64,000 nucleotides of DNA from Halomonas denitrificans (GTDB lineage: Bacteria > Pseudomonadota > Gammaproteobacteria > Pseudomonadales > Halomonadaceae): contig NZ_PYVX01000001.1 of NCBI RefSeq assembly GCF_003056305.1, forward strand, positions 1-64,000. The letters are read 5' to 3'. A program made the translations under genes and the position numbers. How positions within the stretch are numbered: the first letter of the stretch is position 1; each line of letters opens with the position of its first letter. The notes beneath the pieces are model-generated. The model did not search any database, was not told the origin of the DNA, and saw only the letters and a program-made list of their open reading frames with translations. Of the stretch, positions 41,912 to 50,873 are shown one piece after another.

Positions 41912-42511
41912 TCACAGCTCACGGCCGAGCACCACCTTGCAGATGTCGGCGAAGCTTCTCGCCTCGGCCAGCCCGCCCGGGCGATAGCCCAGCACGCGGG
42001 CGATGTCGGCCGCCGAGATCACCCCGCGGATGCGCTCTCTGTGGCGCGGGGCGTGTTCGGTGACCAGCAGGTGCTGATCACCGAAGCGCTTCAGCGACTG
42101 CACCAGATCCTCGAGGCTCAGCTCGGCCAGCGTCTCCAGGGTGAGCGTCGGGGTCTTGTGCAGCGGGGTCTGGATCATGCCGACAGTGACGTCGCCCCGG
42201 TCGATGCCGTGCTGCTGCATGGCCAGCGTGATCAGGCGACCGCCGATCACCTCGCGGGCGGGCAGCACGCCGCTGCAGCGTCCCCGTTCGTCGACCACCA
42301 GCAGCAGGCGGACACCGCCGCTGATCATCTTCTGGTGGGCCTCGTCGACGGGTCGATCGGCCTGGATCGTCTGGGGGGCGGTGCGCGCGAAGTCGGTGAG
42401 CACCATCATGGCCGGGCTCGTCGCATCGAGGATCAGCGACTCGGGGGTCACGATGGTCGGCCGGGCGTTGAGCGCGACCGGCTGGATCGGGGAGGGGGAG
42501 AGGGTCGTCAT
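41912..42511 (-). CDS. CBS-domain pair protein
   Basis: The 199-residue protein carries two CBS motifs, one around ARTAPQTIQADRPVDEAHQKMISGGVRLLLVVDERGRCSGVLPAREV and one around LSLEDLVQSLKRFGDQHLLVTE, ending RIRGVISAADIARVLG. CBS pairs bind adenine nucleotides and act as energy or ionic-strength sensors. It lies on the same strand as nhaD but downstream of it by about 120 bp, so it may be co-regulated with Na+/H+ exchange (inference). Confidence 0.85.
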   Translation of the reverse strand: MTTLSPSPIQPVALNARPTIVTPESLILDATSPAMMVLTDFARTAPQTIQADRPVDEAHQKMISGGVRLLLVVDERGRCSGVLPAREVIGGRLITLAMQQHGIDRGDVTVGMIQTPLHKTPTLTLETLAELSLEDLVQSLKRFGDQHLLVTEHAPRHRERIRGVISAADIARVLGYRPGGLAEARSFADICKVVLGREL

Positions 42512-42628
42512 GGGAGGCTCCGTGTCGTGATGGCCAGGCGGGGCCGCCGTCGCGGCCCCTGATGGCATCAGCGTTTCACGGCTTCCTTACCGGTTTCTTA
42601 AGGCCTCCTCGCGCCCAGCGCGGCTGGC

Positions 42629-44113
42629 TCAGCCGAGGGGCAGGAAGCCCTCGGCGTTCATCCAGAGGTGCACGGCGATGCTCGCCGCGTAGCCCAGGGC
42701 GATGACCGGTGCCCAGCGCAGGTGGGTGGCGAAGGTGTAGTTGCCCCGCGCCTGGCCCATCAGCGCCACTCCGGCGGCGGAGCCTACCGAGAGCAGGCTG
42801 CCGCCGACGCCGGCGGTGAGGGTGATCAGCAGCCAGTTGCCGAGCGACATGGCCGGCTCCATCGAGAGCACGGCGAACATCACCGGGATGTTGTCGACCA
42901 CGGCCGAGACCACGCCCAGCACGATGTTGGCCCAGACCGGGTCCCAGCCGGTGTAGAGCGTCTCGGAGAGCAGCGCCAGGTAGCCCATGAAGCCGAGGCC
43001 GCCGACGCACATCACTACACCGTAGAAGAACAGCAGGGTGTCCCACTCGGAGCGGGCGATCCGCGTGAAGACGTCGAAGGGCACCACGCTGCCGAGCTGC
43101 TCGAGCTTCTTCCAGTCGCCGCGCTGGGCGTAGCGGGTGCGCTTGCGCTCCAGCGACATCGGCAGGCTGCGCCGCAGGTAGTACCCGAAGAACTGCAGCA
43201 GGCCGAGGCCGGTCATCATGCCGAGCACCGGCGGCAGGTTGAGCAGGGTATGGCAGGCCACGGCGTTGGCCACGGTGAACAGGAACAGGGCGATGATGCG
43301 GCGGGCACCCCGCTTGAGCCAGACGTTCTCCTCCAGGGCGTCGGGCTTCCGGTTCTTGATGAACAGGCTCATGATCACCGCCGGCAGCAGGTAATTGACC
43401 AGCGCCGGCACCAGCAGGGCGAAGAACTGGTCGAACTTCACCATGCCGGCCTGCCAGACCATCAGGGTGGTGATGTCGCCGAAGGGGCTGAAGGTGCCGC
43501 CGGCGTTGGAGGCGATGACGATGTTGACGCAGCACAGGCCGATGAAGCGCTTGTCGCCCTCGGCGACCTTGAGCACCACGGCACACATCAGCATCGCCGT
43601 GGTCAGGTTGTTGGCGATGGCCGAGATGGCGAAGGCCAGCACGCCGGTGATCCAGAACAGCGAGCGGTAGCTGAAGCCCCGCCGCACCATCCAGGCGCGC
43701 AGCGCGTCGAAGACGCGGCGCTCCTCCATGGCGTTGATGTAGGTCATCGCCACCAGCAGGAAGAGCAGCAGCTCGCTGTACTCCAGAAGCGTCTCCCGGA
43801 AGGCCTCCTCGGCGGCGTCGGGCAGGCCCGCCTGCACGTAGACCCAGCCGATCAGCGTCCAGATCAGGCCGGCGGCGATCAGCACCGGCTTGGACTTGCG
43901 CATGTGCAGCTGCTCCTCGGCCATCACCAGCACGTAGGCGAGCAGGAACAGCGTCACGGCGGTGAAGCCGGAGAGCGAGTGGGTGAGCGCGAGAGGGCCG
44001 GCGGAAGCCTGGGCCAGCGGGGCGGCCAGCAGGGCCAAGAACACGAGCACGAGAAGACCAGGCAGTCGGGCAGGGTGCCGGAGCCTGTGGTGCGGTCGGG
44101 GTAGCATCGACAT
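42629..44113 (-). CDS. nhaD: NhaD-type Na+/H+ antiporter
   Basis: The 494-residue ion-transporter-superfamily protein has an N-terminal signal-like helix and about twelve membrane spans. Conserved intramembrane segments include FAISAIANNLTTAMLMCAVVLKV, NIVIASNAGGTFSPFGDITTLMVW and VLGVVSAVVDNIPVMFAVLSM, where Asn/Asp residues are typical of NhaD. It extrudes Na+ (or Li+) in exchange for protons and supports salt and alkali tolerance, consistent with a halophile. ATG at 44113 is chosen; an ATG at 44107 is equally possible. Confidence 0.92.
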   Translation of the reverse strand: MSMLPRPHHRLRHPARLPGLLVLVFLALLAAPLAQASAGPLALTHSLSGFTAVTLFLLAYVLVMAEEQLHMRKSKPVLIAAGLIWTLIGWVYVQAGLPDAAEEAFRETLLEYSELLLFLLVAMTYINAMEERRVFDALRAWMVRRGFSYRSLFWITGVLAFAISAIANNLTTAMLMCAVVLKVAEGDKRFIGLCCVNIVIASNAGGTFSPFGDITTLMVWQAGMVKFDQFFALLVPALVNYLLPAVIMSLFIKNRKPDALEENVWLKRGARRIIALFLFTVANAVACHTLLNLPPVLGMMTGLGLLQFFGYYLRRSLPMSLERKRTRYAQRGDWKKLEQLGSVVPFDVFTRIARSEWDTLLFFYGVVMCVGGLGFMGYLALLSETLYTGWDPVWANIVLGVVSAVVDNIPVMFAVLSMEPAMSLGNWLLITLTAGVGGSLLSVGSAAGVALMGQARGNYTFATHLRWAPVIALGYAASIAVHLWMNAEGFLPLG

Positions 44114-44332
44114 CGGAGTGGAGGTTCCCGGGGGAGAGGGTGAGCAGAGAGCGCGAATGATAGGGTGCGAATAGTCAGCTCGCAACCGGAAACGCGCCCG
44201 CTCGCGCCGTCGGCGTCCGGCGCAGGCGGGCGGAGTATCGCGGCACTTTCTTAAGGATGTCTTAAGGCTTGCCAAAGGCCGGCGGTGGCGCCCCACGAGC
44301 GGTCGCCGTGCCCCCGCATGAGGCTCCGCCTG

Positions 44333-46156
44333 CTAGGAGGTCGCCTCGGGGGGCGAGGGCGCCATCGGCGGGTATTCCGCGGCGGTCAGTGTCTCGCGCT
44401 CGAGCAGCAGGGCGGCGCCGGCCTCGAGGTCGTCGCGCCGCGCGGTGAGCGTCTCCCGGGCCAGGGCGTAGGCCTCGTCGACCAGCTGGCGCACCGCCAG
44501 GTCGATCTCCCGGGCGGTGGCCTCGGCGTAGTCGCGGGGCTGACCGAGGACACTCTGCTCGCCCAGGAAGGCCTGGCGCTCCCGCTGGTAGACCACCTGG
44601 CCGGTCCCGTCGGCCATGCCGAAGCGACTCGCCATGTCCCGGGCGATCTCGCTGGCCTTGGCCAGGTCGTCGGCGGCGCCGGTGGAGACCTCCGCGAAGA
44701 TCAGCTCCTCGGCCGCACGGCCGCCCATCAGCACCGCCATGCGATACTTCAGGTCGCTCTCGCTCTGCAGGAAGCGATCCTCGGTGGGACGCTGGATGGT
44801 GTAGCCCAGCGCGCCGACGCCGCGCGGGATGATCGAGACCTTGTGCACCGGGTCCATGCCCGGCAGGGAGGCGGCCACCAGGGCATGGCCCATCTCGTGG
44901 TGGGCGACCACCGCGCGCTCGTGGGCATTGAGCAGCCGGCTCTTCTTCTCGAGGCCGGCGACGATGCGCTCGATGGCGTCGGTGAAGTCCGCCATGGCCA
45001 CCATCTCGCTGTCGCGGCGGGTGGCCAGCAGCGCCGCCTCGTTGACCAGGTTGGCGAGGTCGGCGCCGGTGAAGCCCGGGGTCAGCGAGGCGATATGGTC
45101 GAGGTCGACGTCCGGGGCCAGGGCGTGGATCTTGCCGATGTGCACCCGCAGGATCTGCAGCCGCCCGTGGCGCTCGGGGCGATCCACCAGCACCTGGCGG
45201 TCGAAGCGGCCGGCGCGCAGCAGGGCGGGATCGAGGATCTCCGGCCGGTTGGTGGCGGCCAGCAGCACGATCCCGGTGGAGGGGTCGAAGCCATCGAGTT
45301 CCGAGAGCAGCTGGTTGAGCGTCTGCTCCTTCTCGTCCTGGCCGCCCATGGCGCCCGGGATGCGGGCCCGGCCCAGGGCGTCCAGCTCGTCGATGAAGAT
45401 GATGCAGGGCTTGGCCTTGGCGGCCTGCTCGAAGAGGTCGCGCACCCGGGCGGCGCCGACGCCGACGAACATCTCGACGAACTCCGACCCGGAGATCGAG
45501 AAGAAGGGCACGCCGGCCTCGCCGGCCACGGCCCGGGCCAGCAGCGTCTTGCCGGTGCCGGGCGGGCCGACCAGCAGGATGCCCTTGGGGATATGCGCGC
45601 CGAGCCGGCCGTAGCGCTGTGGATCGCGCAGGAAGGCCACCACCTCCTGCAGCTCGTGCTTGGCCTCGTCCACCCCGGCGACATCCTCGAAGGTCACCTT
45701 GGTCGAGGTCTCCACGTAGACCTTGGCCTTGGACTTGCCGATCGACATCATGCCGCCGATCCCGCCGCCACCGGTCATGCGGCGGATCAGGAAGGACCAG
45801 ATGACGAAGAGCAGCACCAGTGGAAAGAACCACGACAGCAGCACGGTCAGGAAGGGGCTCGCCGGGCGGCCGTCGAAGGTGATGTCGTACTGGGCCAGCC
45901 GCTCGGCCAGGCCGGGGTCGACCCGGTTGGTGGTGAAGGCGGTCCGGCCGTCGGGCTGGGGCGAGGTGAAGGTGCCGGTGAGGCGATCGTCGCCGATCTG
46001 CACGTCGGCGATGCGGCCCTCCTCCAGCAGCCGGGTGAATTCCGAGTAGGGGATGGGATCGGTGGTCTGCCAGTTGCGGTAGACGTTCTGGAAGGTCAGG
46101 AAGAGCATCACGGCGATCAGCACGTAGATCACGTTGAAGCGATGATTGGGTTCCAT
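44333..46156 (-). CDS. ftsH: ATP-dependent zinc metalloprotease FtsH (accessory-type)
   Basis: The 607-residue membrane AAA+ protease has two N-terminal helices (about 8-25 and 103-123), Walker A GPPGTGKT (197-204), Walker [14 protein letters not shown] and the second region of homology [20 protein letters not shown]. The zinc site is HEMGH (420-424). It degrades membrane and short-lived soluble proteins. It is not next to rlmE (ftsJ) or folP as the housekeeping ftsH often is, and it has a short C-terminus, so it may be a second copy (inference). Confidence 0.93.
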   Translation of the reverse strand: MEPNHRFNVIYVLIAVMLFLTFQNVYRNWQTTDPIPYSEFTRLLEEGRIADVQIGDDRLTGTFTSPQPDGRTAFTTNRVDPGLAERLAQYDITFDGRPASPFLTVLLSWFFPLVLLFVIWSFLIRRMTGGGGIGGMMSIGKSKAKVYVETSTKVTFEDVAGVDEAKHELQEVVAFLRDPQRYGRLGAHIPKGILLVGPPGTGKTLLARAVAGEAGVPFFSISGSEFVEMFVGVGAARVRDLFEQAAKAKPCIIFIDELDALGRARIPGAMGGQDEKEQTLNQLLSELDGFDPSTGIVLLAATNRPEILDPALLRAGRFDRQVLVDRPERHGRLQILRVHIGKIHALAPDVDLDHIASLTPGFTGADLANLVNEAALLATRRDSEMVAMADFTDAIERIVAGLEKKSRLLNAHERAVVAHHEMGHALVAASLPGMDPVHKVSIIPRGVGALGYTIQRPTEDRFLQSESDLKYRMAVLMGGRAAEELIFAEVSTGAADDLAKASEIARDMASRFGMADGTGQVVYQRERQAFLGEQSVLGQPRDYAEATAREIDLAVRQLVDEAYALARETLTARRDDLEAGAALLLERETLTAAEYPPMAPSPPEATS

Positions 46157-46346
46157 GCCGACTCCTCGCAACGGGGCCGCGCCGCCAGCGGGGCCGTTGG
46201 CCACCAGTGTAGGCCAGACAGTGCCCCTTGAAATCGCCCCTTGAAATCGCGGCGGGGTCCCGCACCTAAAGGGCAGCGCGACACGCTCCAGCCGTCCCCG
46301 ACGCGGACGGCCGCTAACCGGACGAACGGCCAATGAAGGAGACCAC

Positions 46347-47012
46347 ATGGCTACCACCGTACTGATCACCGGCGCCAATCGCGGCGTCGGCTTGGCGCTG
46401 GCGCGCCACTACCACCGGGCGGGCTGGCAGGTGATCGGCGTCTGCCGCGCCGGCTCCGAGGAACTCGCCGAGGTGGCCGACCGGATCATCGACGGCATCG
46501 ACGTGACCCGCGAGGCGGATGTCGCGCGCCTCGCCGAGGTGCTCGGGGAGCAGCCGCTCGACCTTCTGATCAACAACGCCGGCATGCTCCACGACGAGGC
46601 GCTGGGCGAGCTCGACTTCGAGGCCATCCGCGCGCAGATGGAGGTCAACGCCTACGCCCCGCTGCGGGTCACCGAGGCCCTGCTGCCCCGGCTCGGCGAC
46701 GGGGCCAAGATCGCCAACATCACCAGCCGCATGGGCTCGATCGCCGACAACGACTCCGGTGGGCGCTACGGCTACCGGGCCTCCAAGGCGGCGCTGAACG
46801 CCTTCGGCAAGTCGCTGGCGGTGGACCTGGCGCCGCGCGGCATCGCCGTGGCCCAGCTCCATCCGGGCTACGTGCAGACGCGCATGGTCAATTTCGGTGG
46901 CCTGATCAGCCCGGAGGAGGCCGCCGAGGGCATCGCGGCGCGCATCGCGGCGCTGACGCTCGAGACCAGCGGCGGCTTCTGGCACAGCAACGGCGATACG
47001 CTCCCCTGGTAG
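46347..47012 (+). CDS. C-factor-like short-chain dehydrogenase
   Basis: The 221-residue SDR has the N-terminal TGANRGVGLALARHYH, NNAG in LINNAGMLHDEALG, a catalytic Ser in NITSRMGSIADNDSG and the YxxxK pair in YGYRASKAALN. HPGYVQTRMV follows, typical of the CsgA/C-factor group. The substrate is unknown. It is convergent with a DUF393-CIA30 pair. Confidence 0.9.
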   Translation: MATTVLITGANRGVGLALARHYHRAGWQVIGVCRAGSEELAEVADRIIDGIDVTREADVARLAEVLGEQPLDLLINNAGMLHDEALGELDFEAIRAQMEVNAYAPLRVTEALLPRLGDGAKIANITSRMGSIADNDSGGRYGYRASKAALNAFGKSLAVDLAPRGIAVAQLHPGYVQTRMVNFGGLISPEEAAEGIAARIAALTLETSGGFWHSNGDTLPW

Positions 47013-47037
47013 GGCCTGCCCCGGTGACGCCGCCGGT

Positions 47038-47445
47038 TCACCGGCGTCGCAGGTTGTTGATGGACTCGCGCCCCAGCAGGCGCAGCAGGAGGGCGCGGCC
47101 GCGGCGCAGCCAGGGATAGAGGCGGGCGGTGCGCTCCGGTGAGGCGAAGAGCCTCGCCATCAGGCGGTTGAAGAGGCCGCTGCCGGTGCTCATCAGCGCC
47201 AGGCGATGCAGGGCCTCGCTGCCGTGCACCCAGTGCTCGCCGATGCGCAGCGCGACCCCCTCGTCCAGGTCGATGCCCTGCTCGGAGAGCTCGCGTCGGG
47301 CGTCGCTCTCCTGGCGGGCATCGATCAGCGCCAGGTCGCCGACGTCGCGACGCAGCCGCTGCAGGCGCACGAATTGCCGGCACAGCGGGCACTCGCCGTC
47401 GTAGACCAGCGTGAGGGTGGGTCGCGGCGTGCGCTGCGAACTCAT
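47038..47445 (-). CDS. DUF393 (DCC) thiol-oxidoreductase-like protein
   Basis: The 135-residue protein has the DCC family signature LTLVYDGECPLCRQFVRLQRLRR, a thioredoxin-like CxxC near residue 21, and the following helical region (GSEALHRLALMSTGSGLFNRLMA). A redox role is assumed from the fold. Its start overlaps the CIA30 gene stop by 4 bp. Confidence 0.85.
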   Translation of the reverse strand: MSSQRTPRPTLTLVYDGECPLCRQFVRLQRLRRDVGDLALIDARQESDARRELSEQGIDLDEGVALRIGEHWVHGSEALHRLALMSTGSGLFNRLMARLFASPERTARLYPWLRRGRALLLRLLGRESINNLRRR

Positions 47446-47993
47446 GGCAGCGCCTCGAGGGTCGCGATCTCCAGGCGAAACGGCCCCTCGCGGCGATCGG
47501 CGATCAGGAAGCCGAGCTGGCGGATCGCGTCCGGCGCGAGCGGCGGGGCATCTTCCAGCCGCCGGCCGCGAAACACCGCCTCGAACGCGTCCCAGGGGAG
47601 GTCGATGGTCTGCCACTCTCCCGTGGTGGCGAACCGGGCGCGATAGGCCGCGCCCTCGACGAGTCGCTCGCTGCGCAGGCGCAGCTGGTAGGGGCGGCCG
47701 TCACCGCGCACCCGCAGGCGCACCCCGCGGGCCTGGCCCAGGGCCCGTTCCAGGGAGGCGCTGCGAGGCCCGCCCGGTGTCTGTTCCCGTGCCTCGTCGA
47801 CCGGCGCCCGACGTATCGAGGCGAAGCCGCCGCCATGCTCGAGGGACAGCCGTCCCGTGAAGACTCCGAGGTCCCCCTCGGCCTGCAGGCGGCCCTGGGA
47901 GACGCCGCCCATCACGCCGTCGTTGACGGCGTGCCAGCGTCCCGCCTCGTCGGCGTCCCGAAAGCTGATCCGCGCCTCGTCGCGTGCCGACAT
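47442..47993 (-). CDS. CIA30-family protein
   Basis: The 183-residue protein carries the CIA30/NDUFAF1-like beta-sandwich: WHAVNDGVMGGVSQGRL near the start, FTGRLSLEHGGGFASIR, GVRLRVRGDGRPYQLRLR and a WQTIDLPWDAFEAVFRG segment. The eukaryotic homologue assists complex I assembly; bacterial members are uncharacterised. It is translationally coupled to the DUF393 gene. Confidence 0.87.
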   Translation of the reverse strand: MSARDEARISFRDADEAGRWHAVNDGVMGGVSQGRLQAEGDLGVFTGRLSLEHGGGFASIRRAPVDEAREQTPGGPRSASLERALGQARGVRLRVRGDGRPYQLRLRSERLVEGAAYRARFATTGEWQTIDLPWDAFEAVFRGRRLEDAPPLAPDAIRQLGFLIADRREGPFRLEIATLEALP

Positions 47994-48261
47994 CCTCGCT
48001 CCTCGTGCGTCGTTGGGTGTATGTCGTCGTCCCGACAGGATGACGCCCAGAGCGCCGTCTGGCCATGCCCGTGGCGGGCGATGGTGGCCCCCGGCGGCTA
48101 GACTGGCCAGGTGGCGGCCGCGAAACGCCGAGCACGCCGCGGCCTATCCCCCTCCCGCCGGGAGCCAGGCCATGTCGATCTCCCTCACTCGTTGCTCCCG
48201 CGTCTCGGTGACGCGCCCGGCGGTCCGGTCGGCACGCCTTCCAAGGCTTTGGGAAGGGCGC
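47994..48261. other. Intergenic spacer between divergent genes
   Basis: This 268-bp spacer separates the CIA30 gene from the exported HExxH protein and must contain both promoters. An in-frame ATG at 48172 with GGAG upstream is an alternative start for the latter, adding 30 residues. Confidence 0.4.
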
Positions 48262-48858
48262 GTGCAGACACTCCTGCTGCTGCTGGCGCTGCTGGCGCTG
48301 GTGGTGCCGATGGCCGCGGCGGGCGTGCCGGCCGGCGGCGTCTCGGCCCAGGCCCTCGGCCAGCTGCTGCGTGAGCAGAGCGCCTGGCTCGCAGAACAGA
48401 GCGATGATCCGGCTCCCGAGCTGCCCGGGGTGGGGTTCGAGCGCCAGCCCGCGCTGCAGCAGCGCTGCTTCCCCGACTTCCGGGAGCCCCTCGGCGTTCG
48501 TATCAAGGGCGCCTACGACCCTCGCGAGGCCCGCATCTATCTGGATGCCGCCCTGGATCTCGCGACCCGGCTCGACCAGAGCTATCTGCTCCACGAGCTC
48601 GTCCACCACTTCCAGGTGCATCGGGTCCGCTTCCGGGAGGCCGAGCCTCATGATGAGGCGTCAGAGGAGGCTCGGTCCGACGGCGCCCGTCCCGGCGTTC
48701 CCCCGGCCGGCGCCGAGGCACGCTCGCGGGGCCGCCTGGAGGGGGAGGCCTATCGCCTGCAGCTGCGCTGGCTCGAGCACGTCGGCGTGGCCGATCCCCT
48801 CGAGGCCCTCGGCCTCGACGACCGGACCCTGCAGATCATCGAGCGCAGCCTCCGCTAG
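48262..48858 (+). CDS. Exported HExxH-motif protein (putative metallopeptidase-like)
   Basis: The 198-residue protein starts with a signal peptide (MQTLLLLLALLALVVPMAAAGV) from a GTG preceded by GGGAAGGG. It has a zinc-peptidase-like helix YLLHELVHHFQVHRV near residue 113. A third metal ligand is not obvious; Glu in LEGEAYRLQLRW is a candidate. A lone HExxH with a short length suggests a peptidase-like domain of unknown activity. Its stop overlaps the stop of the convergent HTH gene by 4 bp. Confidence 0.65.
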   Translation: MQTLLLLLALLALVVPMAAAGVPAGGVSAQALGQLLREQSAWLAEQSDDPAPELPGVGFERQPALQQRCFPDFREPLGVRIKGAYDPREARIYLDAALDLATRLDQSYLLHELVHHFQVHRVRFREAEPHDEASEEARSDGARPGVPPAGAEARSRGRLEGEAYRLQLRWLEHVGVADPLEALGLDDRTLQIIERSLR

Positions 48859-49187
48859 CCGGATCGCGGCCCTCGGGTGGCGTCGTCCTCGACCAGCCTT
48901 GCCAGCAGGGCGGGCTGGCGCGGCAGCAGGCCGACCCGCAGCCCCAGGGGGCGAAAGACGCGGTCCATGCTGGCCATGGAGGCGTTGCCGGCGTCGCGCT
49001 CGATGTCGGAGAGGGTGCGGCGGCTGATGCCCACCAGGGCCGCATAGTCGCCCTGGGACATGCCCAGCACTTCCCGGCGCAGGTGGCGCAGCACCTGGCC
49101 CTCGCTTTGTTCCCCGCGCAGCAGCCGGCGCAGCTGCTCCAGCAGGGCGGCCTCCCGGGCCTCCGGGGTCATGGCGTCGCGTTTCAT
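48855..49187 (-). CDS. XRE-family regulator (HipB-like antitoxin)
   Basis: The 110-residue protein has a Cro/C1-type HTH (REVLGMSQGDYAALVGISRRTLSDIERDAGNASMASMDRVFRPLGL) in its second half and a helical N-terminal segment. It follows the HipA-like kinase with a 4-bp overlap (order kinase then antitoxin, the reverse of E. coli hipBA). It should bind the operator upstream of the pair and neutralise the kinase. Confidence 0.82.
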   Translation of the reverse strand: MKRDAMTPEAREAALLEQLRRLLRGEQSEGQVLRHLRREVLGMSQGDYAALVGISRRTLSDIERDAGNASMASMDRVFRPLGLRVGLLPRQPALLARLVEDDATRGPRSG

Positions 49188-50533
49188 GAGATCAGCCCCC
49201 AGCGCTGGAGTCGTTGATCGAGATGGCCAAGCCCCACCGCGGGACGGCCGAGGATCCTCTCGGGCACGCCGCGTGCGGCCAGGCGCTGGTCCAGGCCCTT
49301 CAGGCGGCCGGCGAGGGCCTCCAGTTCCGCCATCAGGCGATCCGGCGGGACCAGCGCGCCCAGCGAGCGGGCGATGGCGGGCCAGTCGTACTCGCCGCCC
49401 TGCTCGAGCGGCGCGCCCCACTGGGTCGTGCGCGTGACGCCCTCGGGGTCGGCCTTCATGGGGGCGAAGTCGTAGACCGGGGCGTGCCAGATGCCCTCCG
49501 GACGCTTGAGCAGGGCGGCGTTGCGCCCATGGTTGTCCGAGTTGCCGAAGGCCACGTTCAGCAGGTCGCGCTTCACCCACTCGATCACGAAGGCTTCCCG
49601 GTCGAAGGGCTCGTCCAGCTCCCGGACCCGATACTGCGCCTCGAGCAGGGTGACCAGCCGCTCGACGACCGCCCCATGGCGCAGGTGCGTGCCCGGGGCC
49701 ACGCCGAGCAGCGCATAGACGGACTCCAGGCCGAAGCGGCAGAGCCGGCCGTCGCGCGCCGCCACGTCGAAGCGCGGCAGCCACAGCGAGGGATAGCGCT
49801 CGCCCTCGGTCAGCGCCAGGCCCTCGAGCGGCACGCTGTCGATGCCAAGATCGGCAAGCTCCCGGTAGTAGTGGTACTCGGCGCGCAGGATGTCGCAGTC
49901 GTCGGCCCCGCGCTGGCCACGGGGAAACTTGACCAGGAAGTGTGGGTCTAGGGTCGTCGGGTCGTCCTGCCAGGTGTCGATCCAGACCTGGTCGTCCGGC
50001 GTGCGCCGCACCAGCAGCTTGGGCGCCTCGCCGCCGGCACCGGTGGCCCCGCCGCTGGCGGCGCCCATCTGTTGGGCGTACTCCAGGAAGTCGGTATGCC
50101 GCTCGATGACGTCCCCCAGCGGGAAGCGCAGCGTCTCCAGCGTGCCGCCCGGGGGGCGGGGCGGCACGGCCTCGCGGATGCGCAGGTTGCCGACCGGGGC
50201 GATGGTGCCCCGGTGCAGCAGCTCGCTGTCCTGCTCGCCGGGCGTCAGGTCCTGGATGCCGAGGTGGTCGATCCAGTAACGCCGGCTCGCCCCGGCCGGC
50301 ATGATGTCCTCCAGGAAGCCGAACCAGCGCTCGCCGTGATGGCGCATCATCAGCTCGACCGGCAGGGTCAGGCTGCAGGCGTGCTCGTCGTCGCGGGACA
50401 TCCAGGCCAGGGCGTGCTCCTGCAGGTAGCCCAGCCGGGCGGGACCGGCCGTGCCGCGTTCCGGGGTCGGGATCTCCAGCAGGGCCGCATCGTGCCACTG
50501 CCCCCGATGGTGGATCTGGATGGTCAGCTGCAT
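49184..50533 (-). CDS. HipA-family serine/threonine kinase toxin
   Basis: The 449-residue protein has the HipA N-terminal subdomain (LGYLQEHALAWMSRDDEHACSLTLP) and kinase core. The ATP-binding Lys is in HFLVKFPRG, the catalytic Asp region is FGNSDNHGRNAALL (around residue 325) and the metal-binding region is PVYDFAPMKAD. HipA-type toxins phosphorylate aminoacyl-tRNA synthetases and induce persistence; substrates vary between subfamilies. ATG at 50533 (MQLTIQIHHRGQWHDAALLE) is preferred to 50578, which lies in the operator region. Confidence 0.87.
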   Translation of the reverse strand: MQLTIQIHHRGQWHDAALLEIPTPERGTAGPARLGYLQEHALAWMSRDDEHACSLTLPVELMMRHHGERWFGFLEDIMPAGASRRYWIDHLGIQDLTPGEQDSELLHRGTIAPVGNLRIREAVPPRPPGGTLETLRFPLGDVIERHTDFLEYAQQMGAASGGATGAGGEAPKLLVRRTPDDQVWIDTWQDDPTTLDPHFLVKFPRGQRGADDCDILRAEYHYYRELADLGIDSVPLEGLALTEGERYPSLWLPRFDVAARDGRLCRFGLESVYALLGVAPGTHLRHGAVVERLVTLLEAQYRVRELDEPFDREAFVIEWVKRDLLNVAFGNSDNHGRNAALLKRPEGIWHAPVYDFAPMKADPEGVTRTTQWGAPLEQGGEYDWPAIARSLGALVPPDRLMAELEALAGRLKGLDQRLAARGVPERILGRPAVGLGHLDQRLQRWGLIS

Positions 50534-50559
50534 GTGGGGCCCTTGTCTGCCGAGGTGTG

Positions 50560-50650
50560 TGTGCAATCTATTGCGCATAGTTTAGCGCAGGCGCCATTTA
50601 TTGCGCAGTAAATTACCCATATCTGGGCAGGCAGGTGATATTTGTGCAAT
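50560..50650. promoter_or_regulatory. Operator-like repeats upstream of the hipA-like gene
   Basis: TGTGCAAT-CT-ATTGCGCA (50560-50577) is an inverted repeat with one mismatch. Further copies of the half-site occur as TTATTGCGCAGTAA (50599-50612) and TTGTGCAATAAAA (50642-50654). The spacing and position suggest binding sites for the XRE protein controlling the toxin-antitoxin promoter. Confidence 0.5.
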
Positions 50651-50873
50651 AAAACGCCCATTATGTGCCGATGACCTTCGGGACCGGCTGTCGGGACATG
50701 CCGGGATGGCACCGCCCGTCCCGAGGGTCGGTGGGCGTCCGGGCTGGCCACGACCGGCGACAGACTCCGTGCCTGACGGTACAATCGCGCCCCACACGCA
50801 TCGATAGACACCGACACGCGTCGGCCGGCGTCATGACGCCGGCCGGCCCTGCACCAATCAGCGACGAGACGCA

